NCBI GenBank assembly: GCA_964545665.1
Contig: CAZJGF010000092.1
Location: 1 to 6,089, forward strand
Reading direction: 5' to 3'
DNA length: 6,089 nt
Source: CAZJGF01 sp964545665
GTDB taxonomy: Bacteria; Chloroflexota; Dehalococcoidia; GIF9; AB-539-J10
Below are positions 1-5,404 of this stretch, one piece after another; the first letter of the stretch is position 1, and each line of letters begins with the position of its first letter. The notes below the pieces were generated by a model. The model saw only the letters and a program-made list of their open reading frames with translations. It did no database searches and was not told where the DNA came from. A program made the translations under genes and the position numbers.

Positions 1-67
1 GCAGCAAGGCAGCCACAGAGGAATCCACCCCTCCGCTCAATGCTACGGCTACTTTGCCCTTGGTCAT
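1..67 (-). CDS. mnmA: tRNA-specific 2-thiouridylase MnmA, N-terminal fragment
   Basis: Only the first 22 codons are present; the gene runs off the low-coordinate end of the window. The peptide begins with an ATG at 65-67 and carries the PP-loop ATP-binding signature SGGVDSS at about residues 10-16, followed by VAALL. This layout, a beta strand and PP-loop right at the N terminus, is typical of MnmA/TrmU, which adenylates and thiolates U34 of tRNA Lys, Glu and Gln in the cytoplasm using sulfur from a cysteine desulfurase. Other PP-loop enzymes, such as LarE-type proteins, cannot be excluded from 22 residues, but GuaA and asparagine synthetase carry this motif internally. It lies 22 nt behind tmk on the same strand and probably shares its transcript. 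Its ribosome binding site is poor: an AGGA (70-73) lies only 2 nt from the ATG. Confidence 0.8.
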   Translation of the reverse strand, partial: MTKGKVAVALSGGVDSSVAALL

Positions 68-105
68 ATTCCTGAATTGTTCATTTCGCTCAGAATGACA
101 GGTTA
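68..105 (-). repeat. Dispersed-repeat-like sequence spanning tmk stop and mnmA leader
   Basis: Read on the minus strand, this stretch contains CTGTCATTCTGAGCGAA followed by ATGAACAATTC. I recall a family of intergenic repeats with the core TCATTCTGAGCGAA-(N)GAAGAATC in many bacterial genomes, and the match here looks like a diverged copy. The copy supplies the last three sense codons (L, S, F) and the TGA stop of tmk, and it fills the gap up to the mnmA start codon. Only one copy is visible in the window, so the repeat assignment rests on recognition and not on a second copy seen here. Confidence 0.45.
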
Positions 106-713
106 GGTAACAGTTGGCTCACTTTTCCACAGATGATCTTAACGATTCTCCTTTTAGGCAAAGAAGCATCTATTACCAACCAGCGCTCAGGCTCGGTCGC
201 TGCCGCTTTAAGGTATCCTTCCCTCACCCGACGGTGGAACGATAACTCCTCCAGCTCGAAGGGGTCTCTTAAATCTTGCTTTCTGGCTAATCCTTCTTCA
301 GACAACAGGTCTAAAAGGACAACGATGTCTGGCTTCAAATTCTGTGTTGCCAGGCTATTGACCATCTCTATAGTATTTAGACTAAGCCCCCGCCCATAGC
401 CTTGATAGGCAATGGTAGAATAGCCAAAGCGGTCGCAGATGACTGCCTTGCCTTCTTTTAGAGCAGGACGAATTACTTCGGCTATCAATTGAGCACGTGA
501 AGCAGCAAAAAGGAGCAATTCAGCTTCAGGCGAAATAGAGCTTGCCCGTTTTCTCTTAAGCGTTTTCCTTATTTCGGCACCCAGAATTGTACCTCCAGGC
601 TCATGGGTCAATATTGCCGGAATGTTCCGCTGGCACAGTTTCTTCCACAAAATCCTAGCCTGGGTGCTTTTGCCACAGCCCTCACCACCTTCAAACGTGA
701 TAAATAGCCCCAA
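90..713 (-). CDS. tmk: Thymidylate kinase (dTMP kinase)
   Basis: Phosphorylates dTMP to dTDP with ATP, an essential cytoplasmic step of dTTP synthesis. The 207 residues match the usual family length. Visible motifs are the P-loop GGEGCGKST at residues 9-17, the dTMP-binding HEPGGT at 37-42, the DRF motif at 94-96 (DR[YFH] of thymidylate kinases) followed by YQGYGRG at 103-109, and a basic LID segment around 143-152 (ARKQDLRD). The P-loop lacks an arginine while the LID is basic, as in the bacterial-type enzyme. The start is a TTG at 711-713; it places the P-loop where the family has it and no in-frame ATG or GTG exists upstream. A clean AGGAGG (728-733) is present, but its 14-nt spacing to this TTG is unusually long. 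The gene follows the ATPase by 29 nt and precedes mnmA by 22 nt. Its last codons and stop lie inside a dispersed-repeat-like sequence, so the C-terminal tail (PNLSF) is probably not conserved. Confidence 0.96.
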   Translation of the reverse strand: MGLFITFEGGEGCGKSTQARILWKKLCQRNIPAILTHEPGGTILGAEIRKTLKRKRASSISPEAELLLFAASRAQLIAEVIRPALKEGKAVICDRFGYSTIAYQGYGRGLSLNTIEMVNSLATQNLKPDIVVLLDLLSEEGLARKQDLRDPFELEELSFHRRVREGYLKAAATEPERWLVIDASLPKRRIVKIICGKVSQLLPNLSF

Positions 714-742
714 TTGATTATCTAGAGCCTCCTGCTGTAATG

Positions 743-2155
743 CTATCTTCCTTCGTTCCTCTGGATACGGTTATCAAAGTCAAGATTATGCTGCTTAGCT
801 AATAGATGCTGCAAGCGGTGGACATAGGAAGAGTGGGAAGCAACAGGATAGACAGTATCCAGACACCGTCTCATTTGAGCAGCATCATTGCTCTTAAGGA
901 CATAAATGGGTATACCGAGTGCTTCAGCATCCTTTATTCTCTGTGGCTTGCGGCGGTAATAGCTTCGTGTAGTGAGAAAAAGATCAGCCTGCTTAAAATC
1001 GGCAGCAAATTCCAACTCATGTTGCCCTTGCCTAGCAACTTGTTCAAGTCGGGAGCGGTTGATGCCAAAGAGGTAGACTCGCAAAGATTGTTTCCCCAGT
1101 TCCTTCACCTCATTCAGGACAAGTTTTTGATTGCTTTCTAACATAGAAGGAGTGATTATTTCCTCTCTTCTTATCTCCCCCTTCTCATCCATCCAGCGAA
1201 GCTCGGCTTGAACGGGTTGCTGATGCAAGACAGCGTCCACAGCATCAATCACGTTGGGGTGAACGGTCACCTTGTAATAGTCCATGATCTCAACTACTAC
1301 GTCAAAGGTAGGTGGTGCCTTGCGCTCCAGAATAGATTTCTGCGTGTGGCGCCGCCTAGCTTCCTCATCACCCAGAGTAACGGTCTGAATGCCGCCAACA
1401 AGGTCTGACAAAGTGGGGTTCATTATTAAGTTCTCCAGAGTGTTTCCATGCGCTGTGCCTATCAATTGCACCCCGCGCTCGGCAATAGTCCGGGCAGCTT
1501 GGGATTCAAGCTCGGTGCCTATTTCATCAATAATAATAACTTCAGGCATGTGGTTCTCCACCGCCTCAATCATCACGGCATGTTGCATGGCTGGAGTAGC
1601 CACCTGCATTCGCCGGGCGTGCCCGATGGCAGGATGAGGAATGTCGCCATCTCCAGCAATTTCATTCGAGGTGTCGATAACGATAACTCGCTTTCTAGAA
1701 TCGTCAGCCAATACCCGGGCCACTTCCCGCAACATAGTTGTCTTACCCACGCCTGGCCGCCCCAAGAGCAAGACGCTCTTGCCTGATTCAACCAGATCTT
1801 GAATCATCTTCACCGTACCGAACACAGCTCTGCCTACACGGCAGGTCAAGCCAATTATGCGCGCATTTCTGTTGCGCATTGCTGAGATGCGATGCAGGGT
1901 GCGTTCAATTCCAGCACGATTATCCCCGGTGAATTCACTAATACGCGATACCACGTAATCGATATCAGCACGGTCAACTTCCTTAGAATTGAGGATTAGC
2001 TCCCCGTGAGGGAAGCGAGCTTCAGGAAGCCGCCCTAAGTCTAGGATTACTTCCAGCAGTTCACTGCGATCAGATTGCTGATAGAGTGGCTCACGAATAT
2101 GAGGGGGCAAAATATCAAGCAGGGCATCCAACTCAGCAGTAATTATCTTCGGCAA
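743..2155 (-). CDS. Ycf45/SpoIIIAA-like AAA ATPase with R3H-like C-terminal region
   Basis: A 470-residue P-loop ATPase related to the chloroplast/cyanobacterial Ycf45 proteins and to the sporulation ATPase SpoIIIAA; its cellular role is not established. Residues 1-115 form the N-terminal domain. The ATPase core has Walker A GRPGVGKTT at 132-140, Walker B VIIIDEIG at 206-213, and the family stretch QLIGTAHGNTLENL at 230-243. A second conserved part at about 357-422 (SLRVYLFGINRSRLEQV, then TTRSYYRRKPQRIKDAE and IPIYVLKSN) is typical of the long Ycf45-type proteins and absent from short SpoIIIAA. The extreme C terminus (YVHRLQHLLAKQHNL, 444-458) sits where an R3H nucleic-acid-binding helix is expected, but the R-x3-H pair reads H-x3-H (446/450). 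The start is TTG at 2153-2155, with AAGGA (2161-2165) 5 nt upstream that overlaps the pdxS stop codon. This suggests translational coupling to pdxS, 8 nt away. No membrane segment is seen. Confidence 0.88.
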   Translation of the reverse strand: MPKIITAELDALLDILPPHIREPLYQQSDRSELLEVILDLGRLPEARFPHGELILNSKEVDRADIDYVVSRISEFTGDNRAGIERTLHRISAMRNRNARIIGLTCRVGRAVFGTVKMIQDLVESGKSVLLLGRPGVGKTTMLREVARVLADDSRKRVIVIDTSNEIAGDGDIPHPAIGHARRMQVATPAMQHAVMIEAVENHMPEVIIIDEIGTELESQAARTIAERGVQLIGTAHGNTLENLIMNPTLSDLVGGIQTVTLGDEEARRRHTQKSILERKAPPTFDVVVEIMDYYKVTVHPNVIDAVDAVLHQQPVQAELRWMDEKGEIRREEIITPSMLESNQKLVLNEVKELGKQSLRVYLFGINRSRLEQVARQGQHELEFAADFKQADLFLTTRSYYRRKPQRIKDAEALGIPIYVLKSNDAAQMRRCLDTVYPVASHSSYVHRLQHLLAKQHNLDFDNRIQRNEGR

Positions 2156-2163
2156 ACGTATCC

Positions 2164-3045
2164 TTACCAGCCCCTAGTAGCTAACAGCTCTTGCTGAGGT
2201 ATGGCTTTTATGTCCAGGCCGGGCATAGCTACTCCCAAACCTTTAGATACCTCAGCAATTATTGCCGGGTCTTGATAATGAGTGGTAGCTTTGACAACAG
2301 CCTGTGCTCTGGCTGGAGGGTCACTTGACTTGAAAATGCCCGAGCCAACGAAAACTCCGTCAGCGCCCAATTGCATCATCAACGCAGCATCAGCCGGTGT
2401 AGCTACACCACCAGCAGCAAAGTTCACCACAGGCAACTTCCCCGTGTTATGCACTTCCAATACCAACTCAAGAGGAGCGCCAATGGCTTTGGACTCTGCC
2501 ACCAACTCCTCCTCAGGCAAACCCTGTAGCTTGCGAATCTCATCTTGCACTGCTCGCATATGCCTTACAGCTTCAACAATATTACCCGTTCCAGCTTCAC
2601 CTTTGGTTCTTATCATGGCTGCTCCTTCAGCAATGCGACGCAGCGCTTCACCTAAGTCACGGCAGCCACAGACAAAGGGAACCTTAAAGTCATGCTTCCA
2701 AACATGGTGGCTTTCGTCGGCGGGGGTGAGCACTTCCGATTCATCAACAAAGTCAACGCCCAGCGCCTCCAGCAGTTGCGCTTCAACGAAGTGTCCAATT
2801 CGACACTTTGCCATCACTGGTATGCTCACCACATCCATTATAGCCAGAATTATAGACGGGTCAGCCATGCGAGCTACCCCACCAGCAGCACGAATATCCG
2901 CAGGTACACGCTCTAATGCCATGACAGCGCAGGCACCAGCATCTTGGGCAATCTTGGCTTGCTCCGGGTTAATCACATCCATGATCACACCACCCTTAAA
3001 CATCTGAGCCAATCCAGCTTTAGTTTTCCAAGTACTTTTTTCCAT
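2164..3045 (-). CDS. pdxS: Pyridoxal 5'-phosphate synthase subunit PdxS
   Basis: Lyase subunit of the deoxyxylulose-5-phosphate-independent vitamin B6 pathway. It condenses ribose 5-phosphate, glyceraldehyde 3-phosphate and ammonia to PLP; in the known enzyme, ammonia comes from the glutaminase PdxT and PdxS forms a dodecamer. The 293 residues match the family length and the whole chain is recognisable. Asp23 lies in GGVIMDVIN, the first Schiff-base lysine is Lys80 in VMAKCRIGHF, and the second is Lys148 in MIRTKGEAGTGN. The phosphate-binding glycine stretches AAGGVATPADA (214-224) and GADGVFVGSGIF (227-238) are intact. The C terminus ends LLATRGW, as in many PdxS. The start is ATG at 3043-3045, which gives the standard N terminus; no Shine-Dalgarno precedes it, and a strong promoter lies just upstream. 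pdxT is not next to it in this window. The next gene begins 8 nt after the stop. Confidence 0.98.
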   Translation of the reverse strand: MEKSTWKTKAGLAQMFKGGVIMDVINPEQAKIAQDAGACAVMALERVPADIRAAGGVARMADPSIILAIMDVVSIPVMAKCRIGHFVEAQLLEALGVDFVDESEVLTPADESHHVWKHDFKVPFVCGCRDLGEALRRIAEGAAMIRTKGEAGTGNIVEAVRHMRAVQDEIRKLQGLPEEELVAESKAIGAPLELVLEVHNTGKLPVVNFAAGGVATPADAALMMQLGADGVFVGSGIFKSSDPPARAQAVVKATTHYQDPAIIAEVSKGLGVAMPGLDIKAIPQQELLATRGW

Positions 3046-3054
3046 AGCAACTAT

Positions 3055-3083
3055 ATTATAAGCAGATATTAAGACAAAATCAA
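3055..3083 (-). promoter_or_regulatory. Sigma-70-type promoter for the pdxS operon, predicted leaderless
   Basis: On the minus strand a TTGATT -35 box (3078-3083) is followed after exactly 17 bp by a perfect TATAAT -10 box (3055-3060). Transcription would start near 3048, about 3 nt before the pdxS ATG at 3045. The nucleotides between the -10 box and the ATG contain no Shine-Dalgarno. The two observations agree with a leaderless, or nearly leaderless, mRNA. The promoter fills most of the 50-nt gap between the small gene and pdxS and would drive pdxS, the ATPase, tmk and mnmA. Confidence 0.75.
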
Positions 3084-3095
3084 AAACAATAGGAA

Positions 3096-3281
3096 TTAGG
3101 AACTTCTTCTTACTTCCTCGATCTCCCTATCCACCTCTCTTAGTTCTTCCTCTAAATTCCTTTTATAATCCTCAAGCATGCCAAGATATTCCTCTTTGCA
3201 GGGAAAAGGTCTTGCTCCGTGAAAATAAAAACCAAAAGGGGGAAGCCCGAAGTAGAATCTCCAAGATCCTCTGCGCCACAT
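3096..3281 (-). CDS. Small aromatic/coiled-coil protein (DUF5320-like), function unknown
   Basis: A 61-residue protein with two parts. Residues 1-28 are rich in aromatics, glycine and proline (W2, W7, F9, Y10, F11, PPFGFYF at 14-20), with arginines near the start. Residues 29-60 (KEEYLGMLEDYKRNLEEE and onward) form a charged amphipathic helix, a likely coiled coil. This layout resembles short proteins annotated DUF5320 or hypothetical in anaerobic bacteria and archaea, although the MPRGDGTGP-like N terminus I associate with DUF5320 is missing. No catalytic residue, signal peptide or convincing membrane helix is visible; one cysteine is present (C28). The gene is well supported by a 9-nt Shine-Dalgarno, AGGAGGTGA (3288-3296), 6 nt before the ATG at 3279-3281, the best in the window. 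It has its own candidate promoter upstream and ends 50 nt before pdxS. The helix suggests self-association; that is inference. Confidence 0.75.
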   Translation of the reverse strand: MWRRGSWRFYFGLPPFGFYFHGARPFPCKEEYLGMLEDYKRNLEEELREVDREIEEVRRSS

Positions 3282-3337
3282 CTGTATTCACCTCCTCGCT
3301 GCCAAATGAACTCGACCGCGGAATCCCGCTTCCCATA

Positions 3338-3355
3338 CCCCTTACTGATAAGGGG
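3338..3355 (-). other. Perfect hairpin in the predicted leader of the small gene
   Basis: CCCCTTA (3338-3344) pairs with TAAGGGG (3349-3355) around the 4-nt loop CTGA, giving a perfect 7-bp stem. There is no T-run after it on either strand, so it is not a classic rho-independent terminator. It lies about 57 nt upstream of the small-gene ATG, inside the predicted 5' untranslated region. It may be a leader structure, an RNA-stability element or part of a dispersed palindromic repeat. Confidence 0.5.
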
Positions 3356-3403
3356 CAAGGAGCTAGGCGACGCCCTCATTCTAGATTGGACATGTCTCTC
3401 GTG

Positions 3404-3471
3404 TACCAAAACCGCGCGGGTATTCTCTCCAGCTTGGTATTATATTTTACCAATAATTACCAAGTTATCAA
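3404..3471 (-). promoter_or_regulatory. Candidate promoter with clustered TACCAA/TTGGTA operator half-sites
   Basis: On the minus strand TTGATA (3466-3471) and TAAAAT (3444-3449) are separated by 16 bp, a reasonable -35/-10 pair; a TATAAT (3439-3444) overlaps the end. A start near 3437 would give a leader of about 155 nt before the small gene. The hexamer TACCAA occurs on the plus strand at 3404-3409, 3448-3453 and 3458-3463, and its complement TTGGTA at 3434-3439. Two copies are exactly 10 bp apart, one helical turn, and the inverted copy makes palindromes with both. The sites cover the -35 to -10 region, where a repressor would bind. The regulator is unknown. Confidence 0.5.
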
Positions 3472-3485
3472 CCTGAAACCTTTAC

Positions 3486-3602
3486 CTAACGCTTCTCCAT
3501 TACCTCATAACACTGGCCGCGCGGAGTTACTATCTCCTTTTGTCCTTCTACCCACTCGTTGTAGGCAACTACGACTATCCTGCCTGAAAGAAATGCCGTC
3601 AG
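3486..3602 (-). CDS. Possible 38-aa ORF lacking a standard start codon
   Basis: Just behind the dehydrogenase stop, one minus-strand frame stays open from 3608 to a TAG at 3486-3488 and reads like protein: GRIVVVAYNEWVEGQ, then KEIVTPRGQCYEVMEKR. The hydrophobic beta-like run followed by a charged segment is unlike random translation. However, no ATG, GTG or TTG precedes the conserved-looking part. The only near-start is CTG at 3600-3602, without a good Shine-Dalgarno, and a TAA closes the frame at 3609-3611 inside the dehydrogenase gene. It could be a small gene with an unusual start, the remnant of a decayed gene whose front was lost, or chance. I do not recognise the peptide. Confidence 0.2.
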   Translation of the reverse strand: MTAFLSGRIVVVAYNEWVEGQKEIVTPRGQCYEVMEKR

Positions 3603-3604
3603 TC

Positions 3605-4459
3605 CTATTTATTGTATTCATAGAATCCCTTTCCTGTCTTGCGCCCAAGCCAGCCGGCGGCAAGCATCTTCTTCATCAGAATGGGTGGAGCATATTGCTG
3701 GTCTTTAGTTTCCTCATACATAGCGTGGGCTACCATATAGACAACATCTATGCCATTAAAGTCGCATAAGGCCAGCGGCCCTATAGGGTAATTCAAACCC
3801 AGCTTCATACAGTTGTCGATATCCTCTCTGGTAGCAATGCCAGCTTCTAGCATACGCACGGCATTGAGTTGCCAAGGTATCAGTAAACGGTTGAAAATAA
3901 AGCCTGGTGTATCTTTGGCAACGATTAAGCTCTTCCCCAGCGACTCACCGAATTTTTTGCTGGTCTCGATGGTATCGTCGCTGGTAGCAATAGTCCTAAC
4001 GATTTCTAGCAATCTATTAACAGGTACCGGAGAGCAGAAGTGCATTCCTAGTACCTTATCAGGTTTACTGGTTGCCATAGCCAAATCGATGATAGATAAA
4101 CAAGAGGTATTGGAAGCTAGAATAGCACGCCTCGGACAGACTTTGTCCAGCTCAGCAAACACCCTTTTCTTTAAATCCATATCCTCAGGAACAGCTTCTA
4201 TTGCTAAGTCACAGTCATTGAAGTCCTTGATATTTGTAGTGCCTCTGATGCGGCCAAGTGCAGAGTCCTTATCCTGCTGGGATAACCTACCCTTTTCCAC
4301 ATCTCTAGTCAGATAGTAATCAACTGATCCTATTCCTTTATTCAGCAGTTCGTCATTCGCTTCCGAGACCACCACCTGGTAGCCCGATTGGGCACAAACT
4401 TGAACAATACCAGAACCCATGAATCCACAACCAACGACACCCACCTTCTTAATCTCCAC
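3605..4459 (-). CDS. 3-hydroxyacyl-CoA dehydrogenase (3-hydroxybutyryl-CoA dehydrogenase type)
   Basis: NAD(P)-dependent interconversion of (S)-3-hydroxyacyl-CoA and 3-oxoacyl-CoA in beta-oxidation or butyrate-type pathways, cytoplasmic. Starting from GTG at 4457-4459 gives 284 residues, the usual length of the stand-alone Hbd/FadB2-type enzyme. That start has AAAGGAGG (4470-4477) 10 nt upstream and puts the protein start directly at the first beta strand. A frame continuing to a GTG at 4495 would add 12 residues that include the Shine-Dalgarno, so I reject it. Visible features are the Rossmann motif GCGFMG (10-15), acidic Glu33 after the second strand, SNTS (116-119), the catalytic His140 with Glu152 in HFCSPVPVNRLLEIV, PGFIFNR (185-191) and the C-terminal WLGRKTGKGFYEY. 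It follows rsmG by 94 nt and probably shares its transcript. Substrate chain length cannot be read from the sequence. The symbol hbd would fit but is not certain. Confidence 0.93.
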   Translation of the reverse strand: MEIKKVGVVGCGFMGSGIVQVCAQSGYQVVVSEANDELLNKGIGSVDYYLTRDVEKGRLSQQDKDSALGRIRGTTNIKDFNDCDLAIEAVPEDMDLKKRVFAELDKVCPRRAILASNTSCLSIIDLAMATSKPDKVLGMHFCSPVPVNRLLEIVRTIATSDDTIETSKKFGESLGKSLIVAKDTPGFIFNRLLIPWQLNAVRMLEAGIATREDIDNCMKLGLNYPIGPLALCDFNGIDVVYMVAHAMYEETKDQQYAPPILMKKMLAAGWLGRKTGKGFYEYNK

Positions 4460-4553
4460 AGTGCACAGACCTCCTTTCTGTTGTGTCACTTGCACTTCTT
4501 ACCTAAGGAAGCTCGAATTCCTCCGAAGACAGGCTCCACGCCACACACTTCTG

Positions 4554-5273
4554 CTAAATCGGACGCCGCTTTGGCATGCCAGGCCGGCGCGGATATTCCT
4601 CAGGCGTAGGACATATTTTATCAATAATTACTAAACAGCGCTCATCGCTGAGTTCTTCAAACTCGATGCTCCTCACTTGGTTTAACTTGCCCCCTAAGAC
4701 ATTGATCGCCTTACCCGCCCTATCTATTTCTCGGCTGATTTCACCTTTCTTTTGGGCTACGAACTTTCCGCCAATCTGGCAAAAGGGCAGGGCTAGTTCC
4801 ACTACTGTAGACAATGAGGCTACAGCGCGAGAAACAACCAGATCGAATTGCTGGCGATATGACGGCAAACGCGCTATCTCCTCAGCTCTGCCAGTCACTA
4901 CCTCCACGTTAGTTAACTTGAGTTTCTGCGAGATGTGGCGAAGGAATGCCGCCTTCTTAGCGATGGAATCAAGGAGTACTAATCTCGATTGGTCGAGAAG
5001 AATTTTGAGTGGCAGACCAGGAAAACCGGCACCCGTGCCTATGTCGATGATACTCAGGTCTGGCTTGTCCATCTCCTGTTTAGCCAGAGCCAAGGTCACA
5101 GTTATAGAATCAAAGAAATGCTTTATCTGAACCTCCTCATAGTCTGTTATCGAGGTGAGATTGATTCTTGTATTCCACTCCAGTAGCTCCTGATAGTAGA
5201 GCTCAAACTGCTTTGTTTGTGTAGAGCTAAGCTCCAACCCAAGCTCGCTTAGCCCCTGGATAAGTCTTCTCAT
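4554..5273 (-). CDS. rsmG: 16S rRNA (guanine-527-N7)-methyltransferase RsmG
   Basis: SAM-dependent methylation of N7 of G527 (E. coli numbering) in 16S rRNA; also known as GidB, and its loss gives low-level streptomycin resistance in several bacteria. The 239 residues match the family length. Visible features are WNTRINLTSI (33-42), KHFFDS (51-56), the SAM-binding motif DIGTGAGFPGLPLKI (77-91), GRAEEIA (128-134), the conserved SRAVASL (148-154), and a C-terminal YPRRPGMPKRRPI, the usual basic tail. The ATG at 5271-5273 is preceded by GGAGGT (5283-5288) with 9-nt spacing. It is the first minus-strand gene after a 131-nt divergent intergenic region and is followed by the dehydrogenase gene. It is not beside mnmG (gidA) in this window, unlike in many bacteria. 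Confidence 0.97.
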   Translation of the reverse strand: MRRLIQGLSELGLELSSTQTKQFELYYQELLEWNTRINLTSITDYEEVQIKHFFDSITVTLALAKQEMDKPDLSIIDIGTGAGFPGLPLKILLDQSRLVLLDSIAKKAAFLRHISQKLKLTNVEVVTGRAEEIARLPSYRQQFDLVVSRAVASLSTVVELALPFCQIGGKFVAQKKGEISREIDRAGKAINVLGGKLNQVRSIEFEELSDERCLVIIDKICPTPEEYPRRPGMPKRRPI

Positions 5274-5404
5274 CCCTCGGTAACCTCCGGCAAAAGAACT
5301 CCCAAATTTGCCATTTCTTATCCTCGTTTGTAAAATCGCTCAAATAATAACATCTTTCCTACTATTCAACCTGGGTATGAGCGTATTGAAAGGGGACATA
5401 GCAC
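5274..5404. promoter_or_regulatory. Divergent intergenic region between rsmG and the CoA-transferase gene
   Basis: Both flanking genes start here in opposite directions, so the 131 nt must hold promoters for each or be read through from elsewhere. The middle (about 5328-5366) is AT-rich. I found only weak boxes: on the plus strand TTGTAA at 5328-5333, and on the minus strand a TTGAAT without a well-spaced -10. I do not assign either promoter. The edges hold the Shine-Dalgarno sites GGAGGT for rsmG (5283-5288) and AAAGGGG for the CoA-transferase gene (5389-5395). Confidence 0.5.

Larger units (their letters stand above)
3282..3604. other. 323-nt intergenic region upstream of the small gene
   Basis: No confident protein gene lies here. 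In minus-strand order it holds an open frame without a standard start (3486-3608), a candidate promoter with a TACCAA cluster (3404-3471), a hairpin in the predicted leader (3338-3355) and the strong Shine-Dalgarno of the small gene (3288-3296). The 8-bp palindrome CCGCGCGG occurs twice, at 3412-3419 and 3517-3524. Longer open frames on the plus strand here lack ribosome binding sites and recognisable protein character. No intrinsic terminator for the preceding dehydrogenase gene was found. Confidence 0.6.

Noticed and set aside
2282..3007. 241-codon plus-strand open frame antisense to pdxS
   Set aside because: It is rich in Ala, Ser, Thr and Pro as expected from the complement of a strongly coding frame; pdxS is unmistakable on the other strand.
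3338..3355. Hairpin as an intrinsic terminator of the dehydrogenase transcript
   Set aside because: There is no T-run after the stem in either direction, and it lies downstream of the candidate promoter of the next gene.
3152..3409. 85-codon minus-strand frame upstream of and overlapping the small gene
   Set aside because: It overlaps the small gene in another frame, lacks a good ribosome binding site, and includes translation of the palindromic leader; the 61-codon frame has the 9-nt Shine-Dalgarno.
3212..3769. 185-codon plus-strand open frame over the intergenic region and the end of the dehydrogenase gene
   Set aside because: It overlaps a well-supported gene antisense, has low-complexity leucine/serine/proline composition, and shows no recognisable domain or ribosome binding site.
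4460..4495. 12-codon N-terminal extension of the 3-hydroxyacyl-CoA dehydrogenase to a GTG at 4495
   Set aside because: The extension contains the AAAGGAGG ribosome binding site for the GTG at 4459, and the family starts directly at the Rossmann strand.
4460..4553. Possible small gene or structured RNA between rsmG and the dehydrogenase
   Set aside because: The 94-nt gap holds only a weak 4-bp stem (GGAA/TTCC) and the downstream ribosome binding site; nothing else could be supported.
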